In this document: positions 6,199 through 12,981 of the stretch, piece after piece
Position numbering within the stretch: position 1 is the first letter of the stretch
Layout of the letters: every line of letters starts with the position of its first letter
DNA from: Gallionellaceae bacterium
GTDB taxonomy: Bacteria > Pseudomonadota > Gammaproteobacteria > Burkholderiales > Gallionellaceae
Length of the DNA stretch: 12,981 bases
Assembly (NCBI GenBank): GCA_003445795.1
Contig: DMCN01000064.1
Span: 32,049-45,029 of the forward strand
Direction of reading: 5' to 3'
Program-made: the position numbers and the translations under genes
The notes under the pieces: model-generated
Seen by the model: only the letters and a program-made list of their open reading frames with translations
Told to the model about the DNA's origin: nothing
Databases searched by the model: none

Positions 6199-8202
6199 TC
6201 AAAACTGAGCGCTCAATCCCGCCGACACCAGCCTGCCCGGTGCCATATAACCGATACCCTCATATTTATTGTTGCCGATATTCACGACAGCCAGGCTGGC
6301 ACGTACCGCCTCGGTGAATCGCATGCTCAGGCTGGCATCGTAGGTCGTGTAGGCGTGATAGGGTGCGGTGGTGTTCTTGTCGCTTGAAGCACGGTCGCCC
6401 ACATAGTTGACGGACAGTGCGCAAGCAGTCTCCTGCGACAAATCGATCTCGGCACGCAACTGCGCCTGATGCTTGGGAACATTGACCAATTGTTTTCCGA
6501 CCAAAGCCATATCCAGCGTACTTTGCTTGATCGTCGAATCGTTGTAGGTATACGAAGCGTTAAGCGCAACGAACTCATGCGGCTTGTATCTTCCTTCCAG
6601 CTCCACGCCCTGCGTCACGACGCTCTCGATGTTCACCTTGTCGTTGTTCGTTGCATCCCGTGTCACCGAATATACGAAATCCCTGGCATCGTTGCGGTAT
6701 AGCGTGGCCTTGGCATAGGTTGCTTCTGCAAAATAATAATCGAGCCCGAAATCGTAGGCATTCACCCGTTCCGGTTTCAGGTTAGGATTGCCCCAATAGG
6801 TCACGGTCCCGCGCTTGTTCGAGCTGTACATCTCGGTCAACTCGGCGAGCTTGAACGATTTGCCCGCAGTCGCACGCAGATTGACGTTGTCGGTGATGCT
6901 GTAAAGCACGCCCAGCTTGGGCGAGAACTCGGTACCGGAACGTTTGGGATAGACACCGGTCGGTTGACCGGCCAGCGTGTCGGTCAAGCTGCCGTTCGTC
7001 GACCATTTATCCCAGCGCGCGGCCGCATTGAATTTCCATGCAGTGCCATAGCGGATCTCATCCTGTGCAAACAAGCCCAAGTTCTGCAGATAGCCGTTGC
7101 GATTGACAACGCGTGTCGGTGTGGCGGTATATCCGTTCTCGAGCACCGCGATACTGCCGTCCCGCCAGGCTGCGCCAAGAGTCAGTTGCTGCGAATCACT
7201 CAGCGTGATGCTGCTCTGCCCCTTCAACCCGTATTCCTTGTCGTCATAGGTGCCGTGCGAGGTGATCGCCGTATAAGGGGCAGCGGTACTGTCTGCATAC
7301 TGCTTGCCGAAACGGCCATACAGTTGCAACGACGATTCGGTGTTGTCGGAGAAAAATTTGTAATCCAGCGAGGACATCAACTGCTTGCGCTGCTGCGGGT
7401 TGTAGTTAGGGATCGCATAGAACCCCGTGGAGATGTCGTCGAGATAGGAGAGATTCAAAGCTGCCTTGCTCTGGTCTCCGACATTGCGGCTCAGGCGAGC
7501 GGTGAAGTTGGTCTTCTCGGTACCGATGGCAATCAGTTTGCTTGCATTGACCCCTGCGGCAGTCTTGGATGCCTGTGTCCACATGTCATAACCATCGCTG
7601 GTCAATCGATTCGCGGAAGCATAGAAACCGGTTGTCTCGGAGGCCGCACTCAGCGAGGCGGAGAATCGTTTGGTGTTATGCGTGCCATATTCGCCGCCCA
7701 CTTTGGCCACAGTGCCCGGCTTGGGCTGTTTTGAGATGATGTTGATCACCCCTCCCATCGCGTTCCCGCCATACAAGCCGGAGGAAGCGCCGCGGACAAC
7801 CTCAACACGCTCGACATCCTGAACAGAGAGTTGCGACCAGTCGACCTGCCCGTCAAACAGCACGTTCATCTGGACACCATCCAGCATCACCAGCGTACGA
7901 CCTGATCCGGGCAGACCACGTGTATAGGTCTGCGCGATGCGGTTTGGCGATGAAGAGTCCATGCGTGCCGCATAGACCCCGGGGATGCCCTGAAGCAACT
8001 GATCGACGGTCGTTGCAGAGGATTTCTCGATTGTTTTGCTGTTTATCACACTGACAGAGGCTGGTACATCTCGCGTCAACTTCTTGGTTCGGGTGGCAGT
8101 CACCACCACATCATCCAGCGCCTGCACCTCTTCTGCCGCATAGGCCGTCTGACCAAGCGCCATAGCCAGCACGCTCAGCGAAAATACGTTTCTACTCTTC
8201 AA
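6199..8202 (-). CDS. TonB-dependent outer-membrane receptor (locus receptor 2, BtuB/CirA-like size)
   Basis: 667 residues from a proposed TTG start. The signal peptide is MKSRNVFSLSVLAMALGQTAYA followed by the TonB box DDVVVTATR (about 30-38). The plug has LLQGIPGVYA, YTRGLPGSGRTLVMLDGV, VERVEVVRGASSGLYGGNAMGGVINII, then a barrel with NPNLKPERVNAYDFG and a terminal phenylalanine. The TTG at 8202 has AGGAG (8215-8211) eight bases upstream and begins a canonical signal peptide. The longer frame from ATG at 8229 lacks a ribosome site and adds nine residues before it, so the TTG is preferred but unproven. The gene follows the 4Fe-4S protein gene by 37 bases and precedes the DsbD-like gene by 10, so all appear co-transcribed. 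Family and size fit vitamin B12, catecholate or metal-chelate receptors; the substrate cannot be read from sequence. It lacks an OprC-like CxxxM motif. Confidence 0.9.
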   Translation of the reverse strand: MKSRNVFSLSVLAMALGQTAYAAEEVQALDDVVVTATRTKKLTRDVPASVSVINSKTIEKSSATTVDQLLQGIPGVYAARMDSSSPNRIAQTYTRGLPGSGRTLVMLDGVQMNVLFDGQVDWSQLSVQDVERVEVVRGASSGLYGGNAMGGVINIISKQPKPGTVAKVGGEYGTHNTKRFSASLSAASETTGFYASANRLTSDGYDMWTQASKTAAGVNASKLIAIGTEKTNFTARLSRNVGDQSKAALNLSYLDDISTGFYAIPNYNPQQRKQLMSSLDYKFFSDNTESSLQLYGRFGKQYADSTAAPYTAITSHGTYDDKEYGLKGQSSITLSDSQQLTLGAAWRDGSIAVLENGYTATPTRVVNRNGYLQNLGLFAQDEIRYGTAWKFNAAARWDKWSTNGSLTDTLAGQPTGVYPKRSGTEFSPKLGVLYSITDNVNLRATAGKSFKLAELTEMYSSNKRGTVTYWGNPNLKPERVNAYDFGLDYYFAEATYAKATLYRNDARDFVYSVTRDATNNDKVNIESVVTQGVELEGRYKPHEFVALNASYTYNDSTIKQSTLDMALVGKQLVNVPKHQAQLRAEIDLSQETACALSVNYVGDRASSDKNTTAPYHAYTTYDASLSMRFTEAVRASLAVVNIGNNKYEGIGYMAPGRLVSAGLSAQF

Positions 8203-8239
8203 CTCTCGCACTCCTGTTGTTTGTCTCATTGCGGAGACT

Positions 8240-9289
8240 TTATTTTTCGACTTTTGCGGGCGCCAACCAGAACACCTTGCCTTTGGGCTGGCCTTCCGGA
8301 CTTTCCATCTTCACCCGCAATTTGTAGTGATCGCGCGAAGAGCCGAACAGCTTGAAACCAAAGAACTTGATCTGGATCACGTCATCGTCCGGGCAGTACT
8401 CGGCGCAGCGCCCGCACAGGGTGCAATCCTCGTGGAAGGCTTTCTTGCCGAACTGCGTACCGATCTCATGAATGTCCATCGGGCAGGCTTTCTCGCACAC
8501 GCCACATTTCTCGCATTTGTCGTGCGCATCCTTCTTCACCAGGCGCATCGGCGACAGCTTCTGGAACAGTGCATTCCAGGACAGCATCGGGCAGATGCGG
8601 CAGAACGGCTGGCGTGCGGCCAGCGCGGCTATGATGATGAAACCGAACATCGCGTTGCCCAGCGCGCCGAGGGCGAAGTTGACCGTGGTCGACGTGCGCA
8701 CAGCGATCTGCTCGCTATCCGCCGTCAGCAAGGTCGTGGCTATGCGCGAGGGGCAGACCTGACAAAACGGGTCGCCGAGTTCGTTGCTCACCACCCCCAT
8801 ACCCGCCATGACCGGAAGAGCCAGCACCAATAACAGCAACATCAGCCACTTCACCGGACGTACCCTGCCAACATTTTCGGGTTTGAAGCGGTTGAGCGGA
8901 CGACCGAGGCGGCGACCGAGGCGATACAGCAATTCCTGCACCGTTCCGAGCGGACAGACCCAGCCGCAGAACATCTTGTTGAGGAAGAAGAAGAACATGA
9001 AGAACACACCGACCGATATCGCCACCGGGATGAACACCTTCAAAGTGACTTCCTGTGCCTTCACCAGCACTTCACCCACACGGTGATGCAAGAGGTGCTG
9101 ATTGACGATGAGGATGCAGTGGTCGCCGGTCATCTTGTCGTAGGCACAAGATAGTGCGGGCAAGGACTGCGAGATGCGGTTGACCGTGTAGCTGCCCAGC
9201 AGCGCACCGCCATAGACGGTGACGAACAGCATGAATATCTGCACGGCGAAGCGGACGCGTCCCAGCGTCGGAAAGATTCTCTTAAGCAT
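8240..9289 (-). CDS. Membrane-bound 4Fe-4S ferredoxin of the NosR/NapH/FixG type
   Basis: 349 residues. These inner-membrane iron-sulfur proteins pass electrons between the quinone or cytoplasmic pool and metalloenzymes. Membrane helices are seen at about 14-34, 84-104, 147-167 and 203-225. Between the first two is a loop with C48, H57, C58, H65, H68 and H69. Cysteine motifs, in order, are C108GWVC112P (Fer4_5 type), C176QVC179P and C230RIC233P. They are followed by two classical clusters, C259EKC262GVC265EKAC269P and C289TLC292GRC295AEYC299P. The fragment resembles the C-terminal membrane/ferredoxin half of NosR but lacks the large periplasmic flavin domain. The start at 9289 has GGAGG seven bases upstream and overlaps the end of the preceding gene by eight bases, indicating translational coupling. 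It may supply electrons for reductive metal handling together with its neighbours; that is inference. NapH or CcoG functions are less likely as no nap or cco genes are near. Confidence 0.82.
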   Translation of the reverse strand: MLKRIFPTLGRVRFAVQIFMLFVTVYGGALLGSYTVNRISQSLPALSCAYDKMTGDHCILIVNQHLLHHRVGEVLVKAQEVTLKVFIPVAISVGVFFMFFFFLNKMFCGWVCPLGTVQELLYRLGRRLGRPLNRFKPENVGRVRPVKWLMLLLLVLALPVMAGMGVVSNELGDPFCQVCPSRIATTLLTADSEQIAVRTSTTVNFALGALGNAMFGFIIIAALAARQPFCRICPMLSWNALFQKLSPMRLVKKDAHDKCEKCGVCEKACPMDIHEIGTQFGKKAFHEDCTLCGRCAEYCPDDDVIQIKFFGFKLFGSSRDHYKLRVKMESPEGQPKGKVFWLAPAKVEK

Positions 9290-10211
9290 TGTCAGCCTCC
9301 TTGGACTTTTGTTCGGTCTTGCGCTTGCGCAGCAGCGGCGCCGCGCCCAGCATGCCCAACAGGGTGAAACCCAAGCCCATCGCCAAGTTGCGCTGATCGA
9401 ATGCGTTTTGTCCGTAGCTGCTGTTGAACGCCGTCAGGTAGGTCTTGCCGCCGTCGGCATATTCGGTCGCCAGCACCAGATCGGCCGTGCGACGCATGCC
9501 GTGGTTATGGCTCCCCGCCGCAGGCTTTTCTTCCTCCGCTTTGAAGTCGTCAGGCACATGCACCTTCACCACGCCTTGCGCATCGGAAACGAACTCGGCC
9601 ATGCTGCCGTTGGAGGACTCCAGAAATACCTTCTGTCCACTCAGTGGCTGGCCGTTGAAGCGCACCAGGAACTTCCAGTCCTCGTTGGCGCGGTAACGGG
9701 CATGCTCGCGCGGGTACGGCTGAGGGATGATCTCCAGTTCATGCTTCTGCCGCATGAACATCGCAGTCGGGTCCTTTGCTCCGCGTTCATTGAATGATTG
9801 GACGATGGAAGCGATCCGCACCGTGTCGCCCTGATCTTCGCGTGCCGACAGCCAGTGGAATCCGCCGTTGGTAGGCTTGTCCAGCATGGCGCCGCCCATG
9901 TCCATCGGCAACTGGCGATAAGCATTTTCGTCCTTCAGGTTGTTGGACCAAGCATCGATGTTCGCCGCCACGATGTTCTGCGGCACGATGGCCGTCTTCA
10001 TGGTCTCACGGTTCTCGCCGCTCATCCTCGCCTTCAGGGTCGGGTAGAGCGTCCAGGCCGCAGTTTTGCCCATGCCCTGCATCATTGCAGCGTGGTCATG
10101 CCCGCCTTTTTTCTCCACCTCGTAAGATTGGGCAGTTTTTCCCGCCGCTTGTGCTGATTGCCCGATCAGCAGCAAGAATGGCAGAACGATCCATATTCCA
10201 AATTTTTTCAT
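9282..10211 (-). CDS. Periplasmic, membrane-anchored DUF4198-like protein with His/Met motifs
   Basis: 309 residues. A Sec signal (MKKFGIWIVLPFLLLIGQSAQA) leads to a periplasmic domain. A single C-terminal helix at about 276-294 followed by RKRK indicates an inner-membrane anchor with a short cytoplasmic tail. Residues about 155-265 (PYPREHARYRANEDWKF, FNGQPLSGQKVFLES, VSDAQGVVKVHVP) resemble the Ig-like DUF4198 domain of periplasmic metal-handling proteins such as NikK-type nickel proteins. The resemblance was judged by eye. Three candidate metal sites stand out: H38-D-H40 with M43, M44 and M47; P-M103-D-M105-G-G-A-M109; and H235-N-H237-G-M239. Mixed His/Met sites are common in copper proteins. 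The start at 10211 has GAGGGA in front. The gene lies 46 bases after the terminator of receptor 3 and overlaps the 4Fe-4S gene, so it is the first gene of the compact run. The exact function is unknown. Confidence 0.7.
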   Translation of the reverse strand: MKKFGIWIVLPFLLLIGQSAQAAGKTAQSYEVEKKGGHDHAAMMQGMGKTAAWTLYPTLKARMSGENRETMKTAIVPQNIVAANIDAWSNNLKDENAYRQLPMDMGGAMLDKPTNGGFHWLSAREDQGDTVRIASIVQSFNERGAKDPTAMFMRQKHELEIIPQPYPREHARYRANEDWKFLVRFNGQPLSGQKVFLESSNGSMAEFVSDAQGVVKVHVPDDFKAEEEKPAAGSHNHGMRRTADLVLATEYADGGKTYLTAFNSSYGQNAFDQRNLAMGLGFTLLGMLGAAPLLRKRKTEQKSKEADNA

Positions 10212-10241
10212 CGCGGTTCCCTCGGTAGCAGAGTCGTCTTT

Positions 10242-10255
10242 CTGAATAGATTCAG
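10242..10255. repeat. 14-bp inverted repeat upstream of the DUF4198-like gene
   Basis: CTGAAT-AG-ATTCAG is a perfect 6-bp inverted repeat with a 2-base centre. It lies between the receptor 3 terminator and the next start codon. It could be an operator for transcription of the downstream operon or a small mRNA hairpin. The 45-base gap leaves little room for a full promoter, and none is obvious. Confidence 0.35.
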
Positions 10256-10256
10256 C

Positions 10257-10290
10257 AAAAACTACCCGCCGTCATGCGCGGGAAGTTTTT
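10257..10290 (-). terminator. Rho-independent terminator after receptor 3
   Basis: AAAAACT (10257-10263) pairs with AGTTTTT (10284-10290), and CCCGC (10265-10269) pairs with GCGGG (10278-10282) around one mismatch and an 8-base loop. On the minus strand it ends in a T-run. It sits about 14 bases past the receptor 3 stop and before the DUF4198-like gene, so receptor 3 probably has a separate or partly attenuated transcript. Confidence 0.75.
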
Positions 10291-10303
10291 GTTTTGCGCT
10301 ATT

Positions 10304-12481
10304 TCAAAGCTTGTAGGAGTAGATGAACATGACCACGCGCGGAGAAGCCGCCGTGTAAGTGACCGTCCCCTGGGTGCTTTTCTGGACTTCGATGGCGTAG
10401 TATTTGTTGGTCAGATTCTCCGCACTCAGGCTGAGCAGATGCGCCCCGGCCTCGTATGCCACGGAGGCGCTGATGACGCCACGATAACCTTCATATTTCA
10501 GGCTGTTCGCGTTATCCGTGAAATAGGCACCCGAGTAGTTCGACTGCATACGCGCGCTGAATCCGGAATTGTCCTTGTATCCCACAAACACGCCGTATCG
10601 ATTCTGCGGGATGTAGGGCAACTGGTTGCCATCGCGAACCACGTTACTCGCTCCCACCGGTTCACTGAATGTAACGTAGTGGTAATTGCTGTAGTTGTAT
10701 TGACCGCCGATCTCGATGTTGTCGAAAACAAGGTAGCCGCCATCCAGCTCCAGGCCCTTCTTCTTCGTTTTTCCCGCATTGACGAAGGCAGTCACGCCAC
10801 CGGTGTTGACACTGACGATCTCGTTAGTCAGATCATTGTTGTACAGCGATGCATTGCCGAACCACGCATCAGCCCTGGCCTTGATACCCACTTCATAGTT
10901 GGTCGATGTCGCCAAAGTGAGATTGGGGTTGGAAGATATCTCAGCATTGGAAGGCAGTTGGTTGCTGCGCCCTGCCGACACATACAGATTGATCTCCTCG
11001 GTGGCCTTGAAGGTTGCACCCAGCTTGTAGGAGGGCAGGTTGTAGCTCTTCTCGGTGCGCGTGAGCCCGGCTCCCGCCACATAAGTACCGGTCGTGTAGT
11101 TGAACTTCGATATCTCATTCGCCGTCATCGAGAATTTGGACTGGTCGAAACGCATACCGGCATCGATCAGCCATGCCTCATTGGGACGTAATGACTCTTG
11201 CAGGAACACACCCCGGACAGTGTCCGTGTAGCTTTCCTGATTCGCCAGCGCACCCTTGGTGTCGGACAGCGTTGCGGTGATCCTCCCGCCGAAGCCAGTG
11301 GTGACATCGCGGTATTGATACTGTCTTGAATCATTGTTGCCGACCTGACGCAAAGTCAAACCAACCACCAGTGAAGCAGGAAGACCAGCCACGCTGTGCT
11401 TCAGTTGTCCTTCAAGATCAGTGCCTATCGTCTTGGTCCAGTCGATCGTGTCGTTGATCAGACCGGTCACAGGGTGATAGTGCTTCCACCAGTTCGCGTA
11501 GACGCGTGGCTTGACCGTCCAGTCGCCGATCTCTTTCTCGTATTTGGTATTGAATGACCAGACTCTGGAATCACGCTTGGAGTGTTTCCACTGGCTGGAA
11601 GTTGTGGTCTGCGTCCCTGTCGCCAGATAGTTGTTGAACCCGGCCAGATCCATCCCGCCAGGCAGCTGCATCTGCGAATTTGCATAGGTCAATTCGCTTT
11701 CCAGCGTCGCCCCGCCATCCAGCAACAGGCCATGCTTGAACCCGATCTGCTCTGACTCTGATATGTTTCTGATGCGCCAAGGATTGTCCTGTTTTCTGAA
11801 AGAGGTAGTTACCGCAAGTGCATTGCTATCGTTGATCATCCCGGCCTGGCGAAGATGAAGATTCTTGGCGCCCTGCTCACCAACCCCGATGCGCGCCACA
11901 TTGCCGCTCTTGTCGAACACGGATTTGGAGATGATCTGGATCGCCCCACCGAAAGAGCCGGTGCTATAGATGTTGCCAGGCCCTTTGCTGACCTCGACCC
12001 GCTCGATATCTTGCATGTCGATGAAGTCGAGACGTGTCAGGCTGTCCGGATCCGTCACCGGCACGCCATCGCGCAACACCATGATCTCGCGAATGCCGTA
12101 TGTCGCCTTCACACCAGCACCGCGAATGAACAAACGCACATCAGAACCGCCGTTCTTGCTTTCTGCCTGCACACCCGGGATACCCTCCAGCGCTTCCTTC
12201 AGGTTGAACATGCGCTTCTTTTCGATCTTGTCTTTTCCGACCACCGCGATGGCTTGGGGAACTTCACGAGTTGTGCGTGCCTCACGTGTCGCAGTCACCG
12301 ACACTTCATCAAGCATCTTCTTGGTCACGCCACCTGCAGGAGCTGCTTTTTCCACAGCCGGCACAACGCTACCCGGCTCCGCCGCTGGCATGGCAGGTGC
12401 ATCTTCCGCATAGGCTTGATTGACGCACGACATGGACAACACGAGCGGCAAAGCGCTCATGGCTATGAGTTTCTTCTTCAT
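10304..12481 (-). CDS. TonB-dependent outer-membrane receptor (locus receptor 3, siderophore-receptor type)
   Basis: 725 residues. The signal peptide ends at about AYA-ED (25/26). It is followed by an Ala/Pro-rich linker of about 30 residues and the TonB box DEVSVTATR (58-66). The plug carries LKEALEGIPGVQAES, DVRLFIRGAG, IMVLRDGVPVTDPDS, IERVEVSKGPGNIYSTGSFGGAIQIIS. The barrel includes SSNPNLTLATSTNYEVGIK and NLTNKYYAIEV. The last residue is leucine (YSYKL) rather than the usual aromatic. The start at 12481 has AGGGGG four bases upstream. It is the first gene read from the mutL side, is followed by a terminator, and probably has its own promoter in the intergenic gap. Beyond the signal peptide it has no cysteine, so the OprC-type Cys/Met copper site is absent. 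It is probably a metal-chelate receptor; the substrate is unknown. A lipobox at C19 was considered and rejected. Confidence 0.9.
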   Translation of the reverse strand: MKKKLIAMSALPLVLSMSCVNQAYAEDAPAMPAAEPGSVVPAVEKAAPAGGVTKKMLDEVSVTATREARTTREVPQAIAVVGKDKIEKKRMFNLKEALEGIPGVQAESKNGGSDVRLFIRGAGVKATYGIREIMVLRDGVPVTDPDSLTRLDFIDMQDIERVEVSKGPGNIYSTGSFGGAIQIISKSVFDKSGNVARIGVGEQGAKNLHLRQAGMINDSNALAVTTSFRKQDNPWRIRNISESEQIGFKHGLLLDGGATLESELTYANSQMQLPGGMDLAGFNNYLATGTQTTTSSQWKHSKRDSRVWSFNTKYEKEIGDWTVKPRVYANWWKHYHPVTGLINDTIDWTKTIGTDLEGQLKHSVAGLPASLVVGLTLRQVGNNDSRQYQYRDVTTGFGGRITATLSDTKGALANQESYTDTVRGVFLQESLRPNEAWLIDAGMRFDQSKFSMTANEISKFNYTTGTYVAGAGLTRTEKSYNLPSYKLGATFKATEEINLYVSAGRSNQLPSNAEISSNPNLTLATSTNYEVGIKARADAWFGNASLYNNDLTNEIVSVNTGGVTAFVNAGKTKKKGLELDGGYLVFDNIEIGGQYNYSNYHYVTFSEPVGASNVVRDGNQLPYIPQNRYGVFVGYKDNSGFSARMQSNYSGAYFTDNANSLKYEGYRGVISASVAYEAGAHLLSLSAENLTNKYYAIEVQKSTQGTVTYTAASPRVVMFIYSYKL

Positions 12482-12520
12482 ACATCCCCCTAGTATTTTG
12501 CTGTTGATAAACCGAGGCGA

Positions 12521-12549
12521 ATACTAAAGACCTGTTACAAACATGGGAA
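12521..12549 (-). promoter_or_regulatory. Possible promoter of receptor 3
   Basis: On the minus strand TTCCCA (12549-12544) is followed after 17 bp by TAGTAT (12526-12521). Each matches four of six consensus positions for a sigma-70 promoter. It would give a leader of about 30 nt. A moderate match only; other choices in the AT-rich gap are possible. Confidence 0.35.
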
Positions 12550-12558
12550 TGCGTCATA

Positions 12559-12580
12559 TTGTCGCGCGACAAAATGTCGC
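12559..12580. promoter_or_regulatory. GTCGC palindrome cluster, candidate operator
   Basis: TTGTCGCGCGACAA (12559-12572) is a perfect 14-bp palindrome. Its right half GCGACA also pairs with TGTCGC (12575-12580) across AAA, so three half-sites alternate in 22 bp. It lies between the divergent receptor 3 and mutL genes, just upstream of the possible receptor promoter. The arrangement suggests a binding site for a dimeric regulator that can bind more than one register. No matching regulator is encoded in the window and I do not recognise the motif. Confidence 0.5.
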
Positions 12581-12667
12581 ACCCTGGCGGTACTAAAAAT
12601 TGAGGTGACAACTCTTCCCGCATATTTTGCACAAAGTCTGAGCCTCAAGCGCGGAACAGCCATCCGG

Positions 12668-12673
12668 TATAAT
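12668..12673 (+). promoter_or_regulatory. -10 box of mutL
   Basis: A perfect TATAAT ends six bases before the mutL ATG. No good -35 is present at 16-18 bp. With usual spacing transcription would begin at or next to the A of the start codon, and no Shine-Dalgarno lies between, which suggests a leaderless message from this promoter. Confidence 0.55.
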
Positions 12674-12679
12674 CCGCCA

Positions 12680-12981
12680 ATGTCCTCCATCCACCTCCTT
12701 CCCGACCTCCTCATCAACCAGATCGCCGCCGGCGAAGTCATTGAGCGCCCGGCTTCTGCGCTGAAAGAACTGCTGGAAAACAGTCTGGATGCTGGAGCGA
12801 CGGATATTGCTGTGCAACTCGAAAGTGGGGGCATCAAATTATTGCGAGTCCGCGACAATGGTGACGGCATCGGCAAAGAACAACTGCCGTTGGCGCTGAT
12901 GCGTCACGCTACCAGCAAGATCGCCTCGCTGGATGACCTGCAGCGGGTTGCCAGCATGGGCTTCCGCGGCGAGGCGCTGGC
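12680..12981 (+). CDS. mutL: DNA mismatch repair protein MutL, N-terminal part (runs off right edge)
   Basis: The first 100 residues are visible. MutL is the ATPase that links MutS mismatch recognition to strand incision and excision. The GHKL ATP-binding motifs are all present. LINQIAAGEVIERPASALKE is followed by motif I with E33-N34-S35-L36-D37-A38-G39, motif II D59-N60-G61-D62-G63-I64 and motif III at about 92-98 (SMGFRGE). RHATSKI (75-81) is also conserved. The start at 12680 is where family alignments begin (MSxIxLLPdxLINQIAAGEV). There is no Shine-Dalgarno, and a perfect -10 box lies only six bases upstream. It diverges from receptor 3 and is a housekeeping boundary of the metal locus. 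The family assignment is secure. Confidence 0.96.
   Translation, partial: MSSIHLLPDLLINQIAAGEVIERPASALKELLENSLDAGATDIAVQLESGGIKLLRVRDNGDGIGKEQLPLALMRHATSKIASLDDLQRVASMGFRGEAL

Noticed and set aside
10274..11191. A 305-residue plus-strand frame opposite receptor 3
   Set aside because: No family features, no ribosome site considered convincing, and it starts inside a terminator.
12410..12440. Possible lipoprotein signal in receptor 3 (cysteine at residue 19)
   Set aside because: The residues before the cysteine (S-M-S) do not fit a lipobox and a normal signal peptidase I site AYA follows.
12482..12679. Fur box or FNR site in the receptor 3/mutL gap
   Set aside because: No GATAAT-type Fur repeats and no TTGAT-N4-ATCAA; the TTGATAAAC near 12504 has only one half-site.

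Overview
The window looks like chromosomal DNA of a Gram-negative bacterium, most likely a betaproteobacterium. This rests on protein-level resemblance (E. coli-type PntA, proteobacterial MutL, three TonB-dependent outer-membrane receptors, a full TonB-ExbB-ExbD set), on the moderately high GC content, and on good Shine-Dalgarno sites. No 16S rRNA or other strict taxonomic marker is present, so the assignment is an inference. No tRNA, rRNA, CRISPR array, transposase or IS end was seen.

Layout: every gene except the last is on the minus strand, so transcription runs from high to low coordinates. At the right edge the 5' end of mutL (plus strand, from 12680) diverges from a TonB-dependent receptor gene (10304-12481). 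The 198-bp gap between them holds a GTCGC-based palindrome cluster. After that receptor comes a strong hairpin terminator (10257-10290), then a tightly packed run of eight genes. These are a His/Met-containing periplasmic DUF4198-like protein (9282-10211), a NosR/NapH/FixG-like membrane 4Fe-4S protein (8240-9289), a second receptor (6199-8202), a DsbD/CcdA-like membrane protein (5529-6188), a third receptor (3439-5505), then tonB, exbB and exbD (3437 down to 1747). After an 82-bp gap lies a Tat-exported, 13-cysteine four-helix-bundle copper storage protein of the Csp1 type (1221-1664), closed by a GC-rich terminator at 1176-1202. At the left edge the 5' part of pntA (transhydrogenase alpha subunit) starts at 1045 from its own promoter and runs out of the window.

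Working model (inference): between two housekeeping genes, pntA and mutL, lies a self-contained metal-acquisition island. Three receptors would bring a metal or metal chelate across the outer membrane, energised by a dedicated TonB-ExbB-ExbD. The DUF4198-like protein would handle the metal in the periplasm. The membrane ferredoxin and DsbD-like protein would supply electrons there, and Csp1 would store the metal. Csp1 and the His/Met motifs favour copper. However, none of the receptors shows the Cys-Met pattern known from the copper receptor OprC, so iron, nickel or a chelated metal remain possible.
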